Assembly: GCA_963854835.1 (NCBI GenBank)
Contig: OY978526.1
Coordinates: forward strand, 90,055,846-90,119,845
Direction: 5' to 3'
Length of the DNA: 64,000 nt
Source of the DNA: Megamerina dolium
Taxonomy: Eukaryota > Arthropoda > Insecta > Diptera > Megamerinidae
Part shown: positions 45,989 through 58,207 of the stretch, one piece after another
Position numbering within the stretch: position 1 is the stretch's first letter
How the letters are laid out: every line of letters starts with the position of its first letter
Position numbers and translations under genes: made by a program
The notes under the pieces: generated by a model
Database searches by the model: none
The model's input: the letters and a program-made list of their open reading frames with translations, nothing else
Told to the model about the DNA's origin: nothing

Positions 45989-48900
45989 GCCTTTAAATAA
46001 TGCACACTTTAATTTTGAATCGTACATATTGCTTTGAGATAGTTTTTGTTTTCTCTTCGATATGATCAGTAATTTGCTCAGCCTTTTTTATTTCTCGATT
46101 GGCCTGAAATTTGGAGAATTTGTAGCATCTTTTGTTACATAGCTGATGTTATTCTTTTGGTAAAAAAGCGAAAGTGGAATTAAAATAATGAAGCTAAGCC
46201 AATCGAGTCAAAATATTGCTGAAACTTTGCATTTTTTATAAAATCGTAGAAGCAACTTTCTGTTTTAGGTCGAATTGTATACCTGGTAATGCTCTAGAGC
46301 CCATATTCTATAATCTAGAATCGTCGAAACCTTGTTTTCCCCACTTCCAGTCGGCTCACACTTATTTTTCCGTATTTCTAATTTTTCGTAGATTTTTTAA
46401 TTATGCATTTTTACTTTTTTTTTCATTTACCCATTGATTTTAGTGTTTTTTTTTTTTGCTAACTCTCTTACAGACATTGTGTTTTCGTAATTAATGAAAG
46501 TCGGTACCTTTCTTCCGAGATTCGGATTTTTTGCACAATAATTTTTTTTCTTCTTCTTCCTTTTTCGGCTATCCTTGAACGAACAGCTGTCTCTAAACTT
46601 AATTATTATATGTTTACACCATTTACAATAACTTCATGCCGTTTGACCATGTTTCTGTACGGTAATTGTGTACAATTTTCTTACGCACGTCCTCTTCGAT
46701 TCGTAGCATCGCGAAAACTATTTAAAATAATATTAGAAGACAAAGCACAAAAAAAGGATTTGTGATCAATTGCCTAATTCGCGATAAATTTGAATTTTGA
46801 AAGTGTGCAGTTTTTTTTTGGGTCAGTCCTTACATCGATTTTTTTTTTTAATATTAAATTGAATTCGAATTAAATATTTTTTTTTATACTTTATTTTTAC
46901 TGATTAAAATTTTTTTTTTTATTTTATTTTGACAATCATCATGGAAAAAACAAAAACCCTTGTTTTTTGTATAGATACCTACTTATTGAATACAGCTTGA
47001 AAAATAAAGCTTAAATTATCTGGCATCAAGAAATCAAAGCCGAAATATTATGACATCATTTTTTGCCATAAAAGCTAATTTAAAGTTGACAGTTGGACAC
47101 ATTGGACACCGTTAAAATGATATAGGTACTTTTGATTATCTGATCTGATCTTAATGTCAAAGGATTGTTCTGCATAAATAGGTTTCCATAATTTTTGTTA
47201 GTAGATTTACGGTATTAGCGACCTTTACAGAAGAAAATCATGACAATCAATGAGAGTGTGACCTTCATTCTATCATCGTATGTGCTTATTCAGTTCATCA
47301 ATACATCAACAAATGTGTACCTATTATATGGGTAGGTATACTCTTTTTTTATACTCTAAATTAACTATGAATTCCTTAAATCAATAAAGCATTTACTTTG
47401 TTTATATAATCGGCGAAAAAAAAAAAAAAAAAAAGAGATGAGATAAAGTGCTAAAATCATATGCAAATTTAATCAATTTTAAATACACATCTAAATATTA
47501 TATAATTAATTTTTATATACCCAAATAAAATCACATAATGAACCAATCAAAAATCAACGTAAATTTACTTATTTAATCAAAAATCGACCACGACTACAAC
47601 GACGACGTTGACGACAACGATGACCACAAAAAGAATTCGTATAAATTTCAAATTAATTAATTATTAAATAGCAAACAATAATAACCACAACAACAACAGT
47701 GACAGTGGCAGTGGCAACATAACGAAAAAAGAGCCATAATCAACCAAATTGAATAATCATAAAATATTCTGCAGCAAAATCAAAGCCAATTAAATAAATA
47801 TCAAAGTATATGAAAATCAAACAAGCAAAGCAAATATGTATTTATGCATAAATATAAATGATTGAAAATCCAAGAAAACAACAACAACCATAAGAAAAAA
47901 AAAAAAAACGATAATCCCAATGAGAGAAATCACATTATTAAATAGATATAATCATTGTCATCGTTTTCATCGGCATCTTTCGTTGACATCGTTGTTGCCA
48001 TTTTGATCGTTTGTTCATTTGTTCGTTGATTATTACCTATCCACTAGTTGAAACGACAAATTAAATCAAATTAAAATTATATTAAAAATTTGTCTCGTTT
48101 TGAACTAATCAATAATATTTCGCAAGATGATGAACACAGAGAAAAACCAACCAACCAATCAACAAAAAACGGTGAGGCACACACACACACACAACACACA
48201 ACACAACCGTAGCAGATACACGAATACGGTCGCTAAAGAAGAATATGAGATTGAAGAAAAAAAAAAGAAAAAAATAAAAACGAAAAACAAAACAAAACAA
48301 AAAAATAACAACAACAACAGCAAATGAGAAAAAATTTATACACAAAACTGGTTAGTGGCATTTTACAATCGGTGGTATATTGTATGCATGTATGTATGTA
48401 TGTATGTACTCGTATGCGTACACTTTGTGATGATGTATATGTATGCATAAAAATATTTCTATTGCCCCCCCAAATTTCCCCTCATCATGTGTTTTTTTTT
48501 TGTTTCTTTTTTAAATTAGCGATAATATTAGATTATAATTATTATCTACAATCATAAATTTTATTGACCTTCATCAAAAACATTAACAACACACACAGCA
48601 GACACAACAGACAGAGGAGTATGTGTCAATTTGGATAAAAATCACCTTGTAAATGGTAATACGAGCATTGTTATAGGCAGATGTATATACCAACACAAAT
48701 AAGTCATATAATTTTATATCAAGATATTCCTGCATACGATACATATACATCATCCAGATATGATCGAATAAATAATATTTGACATTTAGGAAATTTTATT
48801 ACAAAAAAAAAAAAAAAAATAATAATAAAATACAATTCAAATTATAAAAAATATTTTGTATAATATAATTTATATAATTTTAGCCAAATTTAGTAAATAA

Positions 48901-49336
48901 CAATCTACATGATTGTTAATAATTTGCAATAAATTTAGTGTAAATTTATTATGTCCAAATATGTCCCAAGAAATTAATTTCGATTTAATTTTTATTGAAA
49001 CTTGTTACATTCAAATTAGGAACTTCGAATTTAGGTGATAACCAAACTGTGAAAGAATGCATTTTCTAATCCTTTATTCACTGGAGTTACAATTAGTATC
49101 GAGCAGAAAAACCTAAATCTCCTAAAAAGAGGGCTCTCCTGGAATCCTTCATGCAGAGCAATAAACGAGAAAGATACTGATATTTCTATTTGCATTTGTT
49201 TTTCGGGCAAAAATTGCTTTTCTTTTAATTTACGAGCAGTAACAATAAGCAGTACCCAGAATTACTATTCGTTTTTACTGCAATAGAATGTCAAAGCGTT
49301 AAGTGTCCCTCCCTCGTAGGACATGCACTGTTGTTA
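45989..49336. other. Non-coding AT-rich region
   Basis: It has many T- and A-runs, including poly-A near 47,417-47,434 and 48,803-48,819, and GTAT repeats near 48,388. No coding region or RNA gene is supported. Confidence 0.3.
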
Positions 49337-50146
49337 TTGGGTGTGTGAATTAGTAACCACCCTTTTACATTACATAGCGTCACGCATAAGCGCAATGTCG
49401 TACATCATTGTCCGAAATGTCATTTTAAATGTCTATTCATCACTTACTGTCAAAATCAGTCAAAAGTTTTCAATTTGGTTGTACGCATCATATTTGTTTT
49501 CACCATGGAAAATTTTGAGAATCGGCTAAAAAACAGCATTTAAGGGAAGTTTTGTTAATTTAATTTCTTGCAAAGAAAAGTGCGACTTTCAGTCATCGTT
49601 TGCTTGTGGAATTGTATTGTATAGCGACAATTCTCTATCCAATATACAGTGTAAGAAGTGGCTTGTGCGTTTCAAGAACGTTGATTTTGATATTAAAGAC
49701 AAAGAACTCTCTCTGGACAGCCGAAAAAGTTTAAAGAGAGCAATGATCGAGAAACGGCCGGAAAACGTGACCAGACACGAGTCGGTAATTTTTCATCATG
49801 ACAACGCACGACCACACATTGCTATTCCGGTCAAAAACTATCTTGCTAATAGCGGATAGGAAGTTTTACCGCACCAGCCTTATAGCCCAGACCTGGCGCC
49901 TTTTGATTACTACTTTTTCGGGTACATGCAGAACGCCCTTAATGTGAATAAGCTTCACTTCAGTCATCATAATCAAAAATTTAAGTTTTTTTTTTGAGAT
50001 GAATCCATAAATTGCCAGAATGTTGGGAAAATGTCATTGTTTCTGATGGACAACAATACTTTGAATGACATGTTTTTTTATAAAATTCTTAAAAATAAAT
50101 AATTTTTGAGCACTAAAAAAGGCCGGTTACTAATTCACACACCCAA
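49337..50146 (+). mobile_element. Mariner element with TTGGGTGTGTGAATTAGTAACC repeats, deleted
   Basis: Both TA-flanked ends carry TTGGGTGTGTGAATTAGTAA as inverted repeats. The plus strand has IFHHDNARPHIAIPVKNY, then VLPHQPYSPDLAPFDYYFF, the second and third catalytic regions, after a large internal deletion (810 bp total). Confidence 0.88.
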
Positions 50147-51516
50147 TAAATGTTACAAGTACACAATTTATGGGCTTTGGAACAATAGAGAGCAATCAAT
50201 TGCTCCACTTGGAGTACTCAAAGACCATCCTTTGGATTTCCACTCGTTTTCTACTGGCTAGGTTAAATCATTTTCATTTCAGGCGAATTATCATATGGTT
50301 ATTCGGTTTTGAGTTTAAGCTTAAACAAAGCAATTCAATGGGACTAAAAGAATCATATACTCATTACCGTTATTTAACAACTACTTTTTGTAGACATTAT
50401 TCTTTTTCGTATCATATTTATCTACTTTTAAGCTTTCCAAGTTGTTCTGAGAATAGGTAGGAAGATAGGTAAATGAGGTTGTCCAGAGGGCACTCTAAGA
50501 CAACACAGGTCCATAGTGTTCTAAGAATAAGAATAAGCCATTCTTTTTGGTGCATCACTGGTGCATTTGAACACAACGGTAATAGAGCAAAAATGCTCTT
50601 ATACATATATCCAATTACCTATATCCATTTCATTACTCATTTAGTCATAGCATAAGCATTTGATTCAAATGAAAGTTGATATGCAATACAAATTACCATT
50701 TTGGAATTACAAGTTTTAATAGACTGCTTATTACAAGCTTAGTTACAATTACCATCTTGGGCAAATAACTAAAAATCAACTAGATAATTAATTAATAGAT
50801 TTATGTCTATATGCTACATATCACAGACTTGTATATTTACGATAAATGTAATTTCAAAACATAGCTTTGGGAGATATCAGAATCAAAATCATAATCATTA
50901 CAAAAAAGCTTACATTAAGATTCCTCCAAAGTAAATTAAATAATCCCGTGAATCGTCAACGAGTTGATTCTGCTATGGTGAGTTTATGGTAAGTTTATGG
51001 AAACACACAGTCGCACTCGCCAATGCAAATGTGTTGTATACTAAATTGCAGTCGACTGCGTGTAGAGTATAGACCAACAAAGAAATGCTTACTTACTCAT
51101 ACAAATATGCGTATAATTATACAAATATTTAATTTGATTATTTGTACAAAATACAACACAAGATCAATTAATAATAAATCGTTGAATGAACGAACGAGTA
51201 CGAGAGAATGAGTACGAGAGAACAAGTACAAACAATTTACACACAAATATTATACATGCTGTGTACATTAAGGTGGGACAAAATTTTAAATAGCCTAGCT
51301 GAACGAAAAACACAAAATTTGGAGATTCACAAGACATACTTTTGGTTCTTTCTTGTCTATGAATGTGTCTCTGTTTGTGGATTTGGGGCTTTGAAGTGAT
51401 TCACAGAAAACTTTTATAGTGGAAAAAACTTCTAGCACGCTCTGTATTGCTCGCTAGAACGATTTAATTTACATTACAGAATTTTGTAAAGCCATCTGAG
51501 TCATTGCATGCTAATA
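50147..51516. other. Non-coding region with one Tc1-like terminal repeat
   Basis: No gene is supported. ACATTAAGGTGGGACAAAAT at 51265 resembles the end of the Tc1-type element at 56301-58207, perhaps a solo or eroded copy. Confidence 0.3.
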
Positions 51517-51864
51517 CAGGGTGATTTTTTAGCAACTTTCTTTTTGGCAACACTGTTTTTGACAGTTCAGCGGTTTTCGTGTAACATGTTACTGTCAAAC
51601 ATGTTCAGTTTGGTCTATAATTTAACCATGAATCGACGTAGAAACGAACAACACTTGCAGATTATTGTATTTTATTATCAAAATTCATGCTCGGTTCATT
51701 CAATAATTCATTTTATGGTCCGGAAGCGGCTATTCGAAATCTTGTGATTAAATTTCGCACCAAATTTACATTATTGGACATTAAACCACCAAAACGTGCA
51801 GACAGAGAAATTTTATGTGTTTTTTTTTTAAATCAAATGCGAAGGCTCTTAAAAAATCACCCTA
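51517..51864 (+). mobile_element. IS630-like MITE with CAGGGTGATTTTTTAG ends, copy 2
   Basis: A 348-bp deletion derivative of the element at 23371: the left end and the start codon region MNRRRNEQHLQIIVFYYQN are retained, the catalytic core is gone, and the right end is AAGGCTCTTAAAAAATCACC. TA flanks both sides. Confidence 0.85.
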
Positions 51865-52819
51865 TACAATAGCTAGAATGTGAAAGAAGACAATATAATC
51901 ATTTGTAAAATTTGAATGTATACACATAAACGTTAATAATTACCTACAACAATAACATGTATTTCTCCCCGACAAAACAAAAAAAAAACCTTTCTTCTAA
52001 ATAGACATTACGTATACTTTACATCTATATGAGAAAAATTAAATACGGCGCATACAGTCGATTTATACTAAAACACACCTATATTATTATAATTATAAAT
52101 ATTATTTATGCAGTTGTTGTTGTTGTTGCCGTGGTTATTATTATTATTGTTGTTGTTGCCTACCACTTTATTTAATTACAATCAATTAAGAATATAAAAT
52201 AAACGATTAAGAAATCAAAACAAGCACAAAATATTGTGTATACATATGCATGGTAGTACACCTACCTACCTACCTACCTACCTACCTAATTGTGTACATA
52301 TGAGAGCACACTCGACATAATACTCGTACAACAAAAGTAAAATAAATTTGCAAGTAATTGAGAAGATTAACACAGCCAACAAACAATAAAATGAAATAAT
52401 TTTATGAATAAGAGGTATACGCTAGGTATATATATATAGCAAAAACAACAACAACAACAAACGCAAGAAGCGAAGAAAAAAAGCGCAAATAAAACACTCA
52501 TTGAAAGAGACTGAAGCATTACCAAAGACGAAGGCGACAAAAGGAATTCAACGGCTGTAAAAACAACAACAACAACAACAATATAAATAACAAAAGTATC
52601 AGATATCGTATTAAAGCTTTTTATTTCAAAGGCTACATACGGTAGGTGACGCGAGCGTTTCAGAATAAACAAAGGCGTTTGACAATATTAAATACAGTTA
52701 TATATGAATACAAGTCCCTTAAAACAAATATTATACTTATGAAAATTCATCTTTCAAAATAACGATACCAAATTTTCAGATAAAATTGTTAGCCATTTGA
52801 AAAAAAAGGCTTACGAGCA
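51865..52819. other. Non-coding, microsatellite-rich
   Basis: (ACCT)n at 52258-52288 and CAA/GTT runs near 52110-52160, 52445 and 52560. No gene is supported. Confidence 0.35.
52258..52288. repeat. (ACCT)n microsatellite
   Basis: About seven perfect ACCT units. Confidence 0.9.
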
Positions 52820-54160
52820 TTAGAAAAACGTGAAGAGCTCCAGTCAGTTACACCAAGCGCAGATAGGTTTTCCGCGACTTGGTCCATTCATCGGAGGCAT
52901 GGCCTTCCCCTTCGTCGTCGTCCAACGGCTTCCATTTCAAACACCTCTTGCGCCGGAGCTTCTTCATCCATATGCGCAACATGGACTAACCACCGCAGAC
53001 GCAGACCGCAGTGATGCGTTGGACTATGTCAATGTCATATCGTAGAACTCGTACAGTTCGCGTGGTTCATTTGAATACGACAGTCATCACCGACGCGAGC
53101 ATGACCAAAGATCTTGCGAAGAATCTTTCTCTCGAACACCCCAACCCCAAACCACTTCCGCGCCATAGAGCAGCACGAATATAATGAGCGTCTTGTAGAG
53201 TGTTAGTTTTGTTGGGCGAGAGATGGCTCTACTCGTCATTCGCTTACTAAGCCCAGAGCCCATAGTAACACCTATTAGCAAGAGCGAGCCTTCGCTTTAT
53301 CTCCAGCCTGACATCAGTTTCGGTGTTACCGGCGGTGCCAAGGTAAGTAAATTCCTTGACAACTTTGAAAGAATAGCTGTCCTCAGCAATGTGGGATTCT
53401 AGACGCCGCATCTCCCTGTTTGCGAACAGCGAAGTATATCTTCGTTTTGCCCTCGTTCACCGCCAAACCCATCTTCGCTTCGATTGCGTTTCGATCACAG
53501 AAAACGCAGCAATAACATCTCGCTTACATTGTCCGAAGACATCAATGTCATCAGCATACGCAAGAAGCTGGACTCTTTTATAGAAAATAGTGCCATTACG
53601 ATGTGGGTGCCATAGCTAAAGTGGTTATTGTGTTGGCTTTCTGATTTGTAGGTCGTGAGTTCAATCCCCGGCTGAAGCATAATAAATTTAAAATCGAAAA
53701 AATGTTTCTTTCAAACGTTACCCACCTGTCGGCAAGTAATTGACAATTCTTCCGGCAGCAACAATTTGCCATGAAAAAGCTTCTAAAAAAAACTCTGTGA
53801 CAAAGCTCAGAAAAAGTGATGTGGCAAGTGTTCTGCCGTTCGGAACCGGCTCAAATAAGTAGCTCCTTTCTAATACTGTCCAAAATTTTTGCACGCCCAA
53901 CAGAAATGAAAGAGAAGCTCGACCAAAGAACCCTTCAGGGCTTTAAGTCCCACATATTAATTTAATTAATTTAGTGCCATTACGATGTACATCGGCTTTT
54001 CGTAATATCGCTTCCAATCGAAAATTGAAACACCGTACGGTATCAAAGGATTCAGAGATGTCATTTGACGCACCTTGACGTAGCTGCACGTGTTGCTCAA
54101 CGTCATTCTACAGAGCCTTATCAGCTTCGCAGGGTTACCGAACTTAGACATGGTAATCTC
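52820..54160 (-). pseudogene. RTE-like retrotransposon remnant, split by a SINE
   Basis: Minus-strand frames right of the SINE read KFGNPAKLIRLCRMTLSNT and DTVRGF-like sequence. Left of it they read GTIFYKRVQLLAYADDIDVF (catalytic YADD), then ALWRGSGLGLGC-like and further eroded 3' sequence to about 52,830. The SINE at 53605-53971 splits the coding region. Multiple stops make it a dead copy. Confidence 0.75.
53605..53971 (+). mobile_element. tRNA-derived SINE, copy 5, with 17-bp target-site duplication
   Basis: The direct repeat TAGTGCCATTACGATGT lies at 53588-53604 and 53972-53988, exactly bounding the element. The head is GGGTGCCATAGCTAAAGTGG, the B box GTGAGTTCAATCCCC, and the 3' end CTTTAAGTCCCACATATTAA plus T/A tail. 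This gives true ends for the family: about 365 nt. Confidence 0.92.
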
Positions 54161-56300
54161 GTGTCGGGAATCGTCTAATCGACGAAGAGATGAGGGGAGT
54201 CGATTTGCAAAATATAGCTTACAGCTTCGTAATACCTCAAAATGATGGTCTTCTATTCGAAAAATAAGTAAAAATTGTAAAAAATTCAGGGTACAAGAGT
54301 TCTGCCCTTCTGAATCGATTACTCATCCAACATTGAATGAATGAATGAATTAAATTATTTTCAATATACCTACATATACCAAGACTACCATTAAATTTGA
54401 AATACGATTAGTCAACACCGACCGGCAATAGTTTGTTCTGAATGTTTTCATCTTTTCATAAAAATGAACTAGTCTCGAGCACAATGAATACATAATACAT
54501 AGTAGCATACAAATTTTACAACAAAGAAACCGAAAATACAATACAATATAACATGTGCCATAAAATCGTTGAAAAGAAAACTATCCTCATTTTATGATAA
54601 TCCAAATAATAAATCCCTTAAACTAAATATGTACACTAATGTGTAGGCATATGAAATTCGATGCATTTAGAAAAGGGATTACAAAAGGTTAAATGCTACC
54701 CAACCTTTATAATTTTATGATTAGTTCAGTTCATTTATTCATTCATTTCATTTCGAGTGAGTTTATTCCACAGCATCCGTCACACATATTTTTAAGTTGG
54801 TTGCATAGGTAGGTAGGGTATCAAAATAAATCTCTATATGTAAAAGGGTGTGGAAAACGGTGAAAAATCAAAAACAAAGACAAAAGAAAAGGTAAAGCCA
54901 CTTATTAATTAAAAAATGGGCCCTTAAAATTTGCATACTGAGCAGCACTGAACATATTTACGTGCACAAGAACAACGACGACGACGACAACGACGACGAC
55001 GATGAAAGACAACTACAAAAATATAGTAACAACAACTATAGTTGAAGGCGACAACGACGAACATAAAATATGTAAATTTTGTATAAAAATTATGCAAACA
55101 TTTTTACCAACACACTAACAACAACAATATATGCAAGCAATGAAATAAATAACTAAATACAAAAAAAAAAAAATTATAAATGATATACACACACAGTTAA
55201 AAGGCAAAATAGCAACAAAAATAAAAAAAAAATGCAAAAATTATATTTCTATATGAACAAATATCGTACAAGGGTAGAAGGGTAGTTTGAGACAGACTTT
55301 ACACTAGTTGGAGAGAGAGAGAGAGGGAGAGAGAGAGAGAGGGAGAGAGAAGTTGAAAGACAAAAGGACGTTTACACAAGGATCACAACACATTCACTCA
55401 TTCGCCTCGATTGCTTGTTGAAGGACACAAAAAATAGGGGCATTCAGCCAGACAGGCGAAGAGACGACAAACAAGAGGCATGCGAACAAGCAAGCGATTA
55501 CAAGGGTAGGAGATAAGAAAGTGTATAAGTAGTGTTGTGTATGATGTAGTGTAGGTAATGCATTTTTTCGTATAAAATTGAAATACATCAACTACAAACA
55601 ATATATACAATAAAAGTAAACACACACACACACACACACACACAAAATGGAACAAATACAAAAGAGCACTTATAGACAAACATAACGTCAATAATAATGC
55701 GAAAACAACCACAAAATTTTTTAAAAAGTACATAAATGACACAAAATCAAAACATCAAGGGTAAAATGTGTAATGAATGCTACGATAGCATACAATGAAC
55801 AAATGAATCATACAATCAATTGGGGTTAACTAAATGTGTGATATGTAACAATAATAATAATAACAACAACAACAACAACAACAGCGACAACACATCGATT
55901 GAGATATGTCGGTACTTAGTTAGTATTTTCATACAACAAAGGATGTATGTAGATATATAATCAAATTGAGATTCTCCCTAGGACTTGGTACTTGAAAGCT
56001 ATTTTTTCAAAAATGTTAATCACTTGGCTTAATAAAATCCATATACTTTTAAAATATGATCTTAAAAGCTGTTAAAAAGACATTAGAATTGAAATGGAAT
56101 GGAATTTTTATCTTAGTGTGCTTCAATTCTGAGCAGCTTTGTAAAAAAAAAATAAAGGCTTGGTCAATGTTCTTCAGAATATCTAGTTACAGCCAACGTT
56201 GTTTTTTTTTTTTCTGTGTTTTTTATAAATAGATTATATTATTATGCAAAATTTATAGTTACATCGTTGTTAAACCAGTTTACATACATATAGGCATGTA
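54161..56300. other. Non-coding, GA/CA repeats
   Basis: (GA)n at 55313-55350, (CA)n at 55619-55644, an AAC run at 55860-55885 and CGA repeats near 54973-55005. I see no gene. Confidence 0.35.
55313..55350. repeat. (GA)n microsatellite
   Basis: GAGAGA tract with three GGGA interruptions. Confidence 0.9.
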
Positions 56301-58207
56301 CATTAGGGTGGTGTGGTCTTGTATAGTCATAAATATTCCTCTAGGCGCATATACTTATTTCAGTGTATTTTATAGAAAATAGTATTCATTTTATTTTTTT
56401 TCACGCCAATTGCAGTTTGGTAATACAAATTTACAACAACAAAATACAAAAAAAAAAAATAATAATAATAACTCCAATTGTTTTTGAAAAGGGCAAAGAT
56501 TTCCCTGAAACATTCGTTTAGGCGAAGACATGAAAATAATTAAAAATCTTAAATTTAATACGTCATATGTCCACCTTTGTTGTATGACCCTGGACTACTC
56601 TATTAGGCATTGATGACACCACTAGTTTTTTTAGTGTTTCGATACTTATTTGCTTCCATACCTCTTTGATTTTCAATTTTAACAGTTTTTTCTCCATAAA
56701 TTTTAGTCGCAATGATGCCACAAATGTTTTCAATGGGGTTTAAATCAGCGCTGCAAGGCAGGCCATCACAAAAGTTCAATGTTGTGTTGTGTCCTCAAAC
56801 CAAGCTAAGGAACTCTTGGAAACATGGATCGATGCATTGTCCTGTTGGAATATGCTGTTGTCATTTGTTTTTTCCTCGATGAAATTTATGAGGATGTCTT
56901 CTAACTTCTTTTTGTACATTATCGAATTCATTTTTTTGTGGAATAAAGCACAACCTGGTCTTACCAATGGAAGAAAAAGCGACCCAAACCATCACACTTC
57001 TACCTCCGAAGTTGCGTTTTTTTTTTCAAAAAATAGATAATAGGATATAAACTCAACGCTATATTTGTGCCAATAAAAAGGACCGAGTTTTTGTAGTATT
57101 TAACTAAAATATAAAATTCATAAACAAATAGGATGTCCCGGAACATTTAAAGTTATATTTTCTTATTATTTGGATTTTTTTTTTAATGCAGTGATTGATT
57201 TGAAGTTTTTAGTCTCTATCGTGTACCACAATATATGGTTAGGATTAGGTTAGAGTGGCTGCCCCATCAAAAGGAGGGCACACAAAGGCCAGAGAAAGGC
57301 CCATTGTGGTACCACGCGAATATTCCTACTCTACTACATCGAAGCAACCATAACTTTTAAGTCAATTGAGGAGGTTGCTAATATCAACCACTGATAGAGG
57401 GGCTAAGTCATTCAACTGATAATATCCTAGGAATTTTTTGCGTCTTTTGCACAAAGCAGGTCAGGTACCCAGCTGATGTGAGACGGTCTCGAGTTATTCC
57501 TCATCTCTGCAGCTTTTGCAGTAGTCATGCACGAGATGGTCTAGGCCGGTAACTACAGCAACATTGGTCGAGATATCTTTTATGTTAAGGTAAGTGAGTT
57601 TACGCGAGCATTTCTTACCGAGTGTGGGCCGCAGCACTTTCGCCGTCCTACACATGGATGAGTCCATCCATCTTTTTTTTGAAGGTGTTAGATGTGAATA
57701 CATCGAGTTTGTGTTTACTTGTGGCAATGGGGATCGCCGAGTGGAGATTTTCTTCAGTTAAAGCTTCATTTGTACCCTCGTATGCCCCTGTGTGCGGTTA
57801 CCCAGCACAGAAGGATATTATGCTGCTCGGAAAACTCATTAAGAGATCTGCGGCAGTCTAGAATGAACTTCGATTTAATGAGAAAAGAATCAAGAGCCTT
57901 AATGGCAGCTTGGCTGTCACTCAGAATTCAAAAAAGGTCTCGATGGGAGACATTGTTCTGCTTGATCCAAGTGCAGTGCAGTGTGAATATCTTTGACTTT
58001 TGCCTGAAATTGGTTTAGGTGAGGTTGAGTTTAAGAAGAGTTATATAAATTCGTTCGTTTATTTTGATTTTTTTTTAATGCAGTGATTGAAAGTAAGTAA
58101 GTAGTCTCTATCGCATACCTCATTATATGATAAAACTGCAACTTTCTACTGATATACCCAGAATATTATATAAATCCGAAAAAACGGAATTTTACTCCAC
58201 CTTAATG
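56301..58207 (-). mobile_element. Tc1-like element with CATTARGGTGG ends, containing a nested retrotransposon
   Basis: TA-flanked ends read CATTAGGGTGG and, inverted, CATTAAGGTGG. Minus-strand frames at 56,560-57,030 include SIFQQDNASIHVSKS and, one frameshift later, SADLNPIENICG, the second D and third E regions of a Tc1-type DDE transposase. An unrelated Jockey-like fragment sits at about 57,240-58,035. Confidence 0.75.
57240..58035 (-). pseudogene. Jockey-like non-LTR retrotransposon 3' fragment
   Basis: The minus-strand frame includes GHTRVQ, LGKKCSRKLTYLNIKD and HLVHDYCKSCRDEE, then after an in-frame stop LETVSH, PALCKRRKKFLGYYQLND and LSVVDISNLLN, the C-terminal pattern of Jockey-clade elements. 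It ends at CCTAATCCTAACC. Direct repeats of about 85 bp lie on both sides (57,150-57,238 and 58,038-58,127). Confidence 0.7.
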
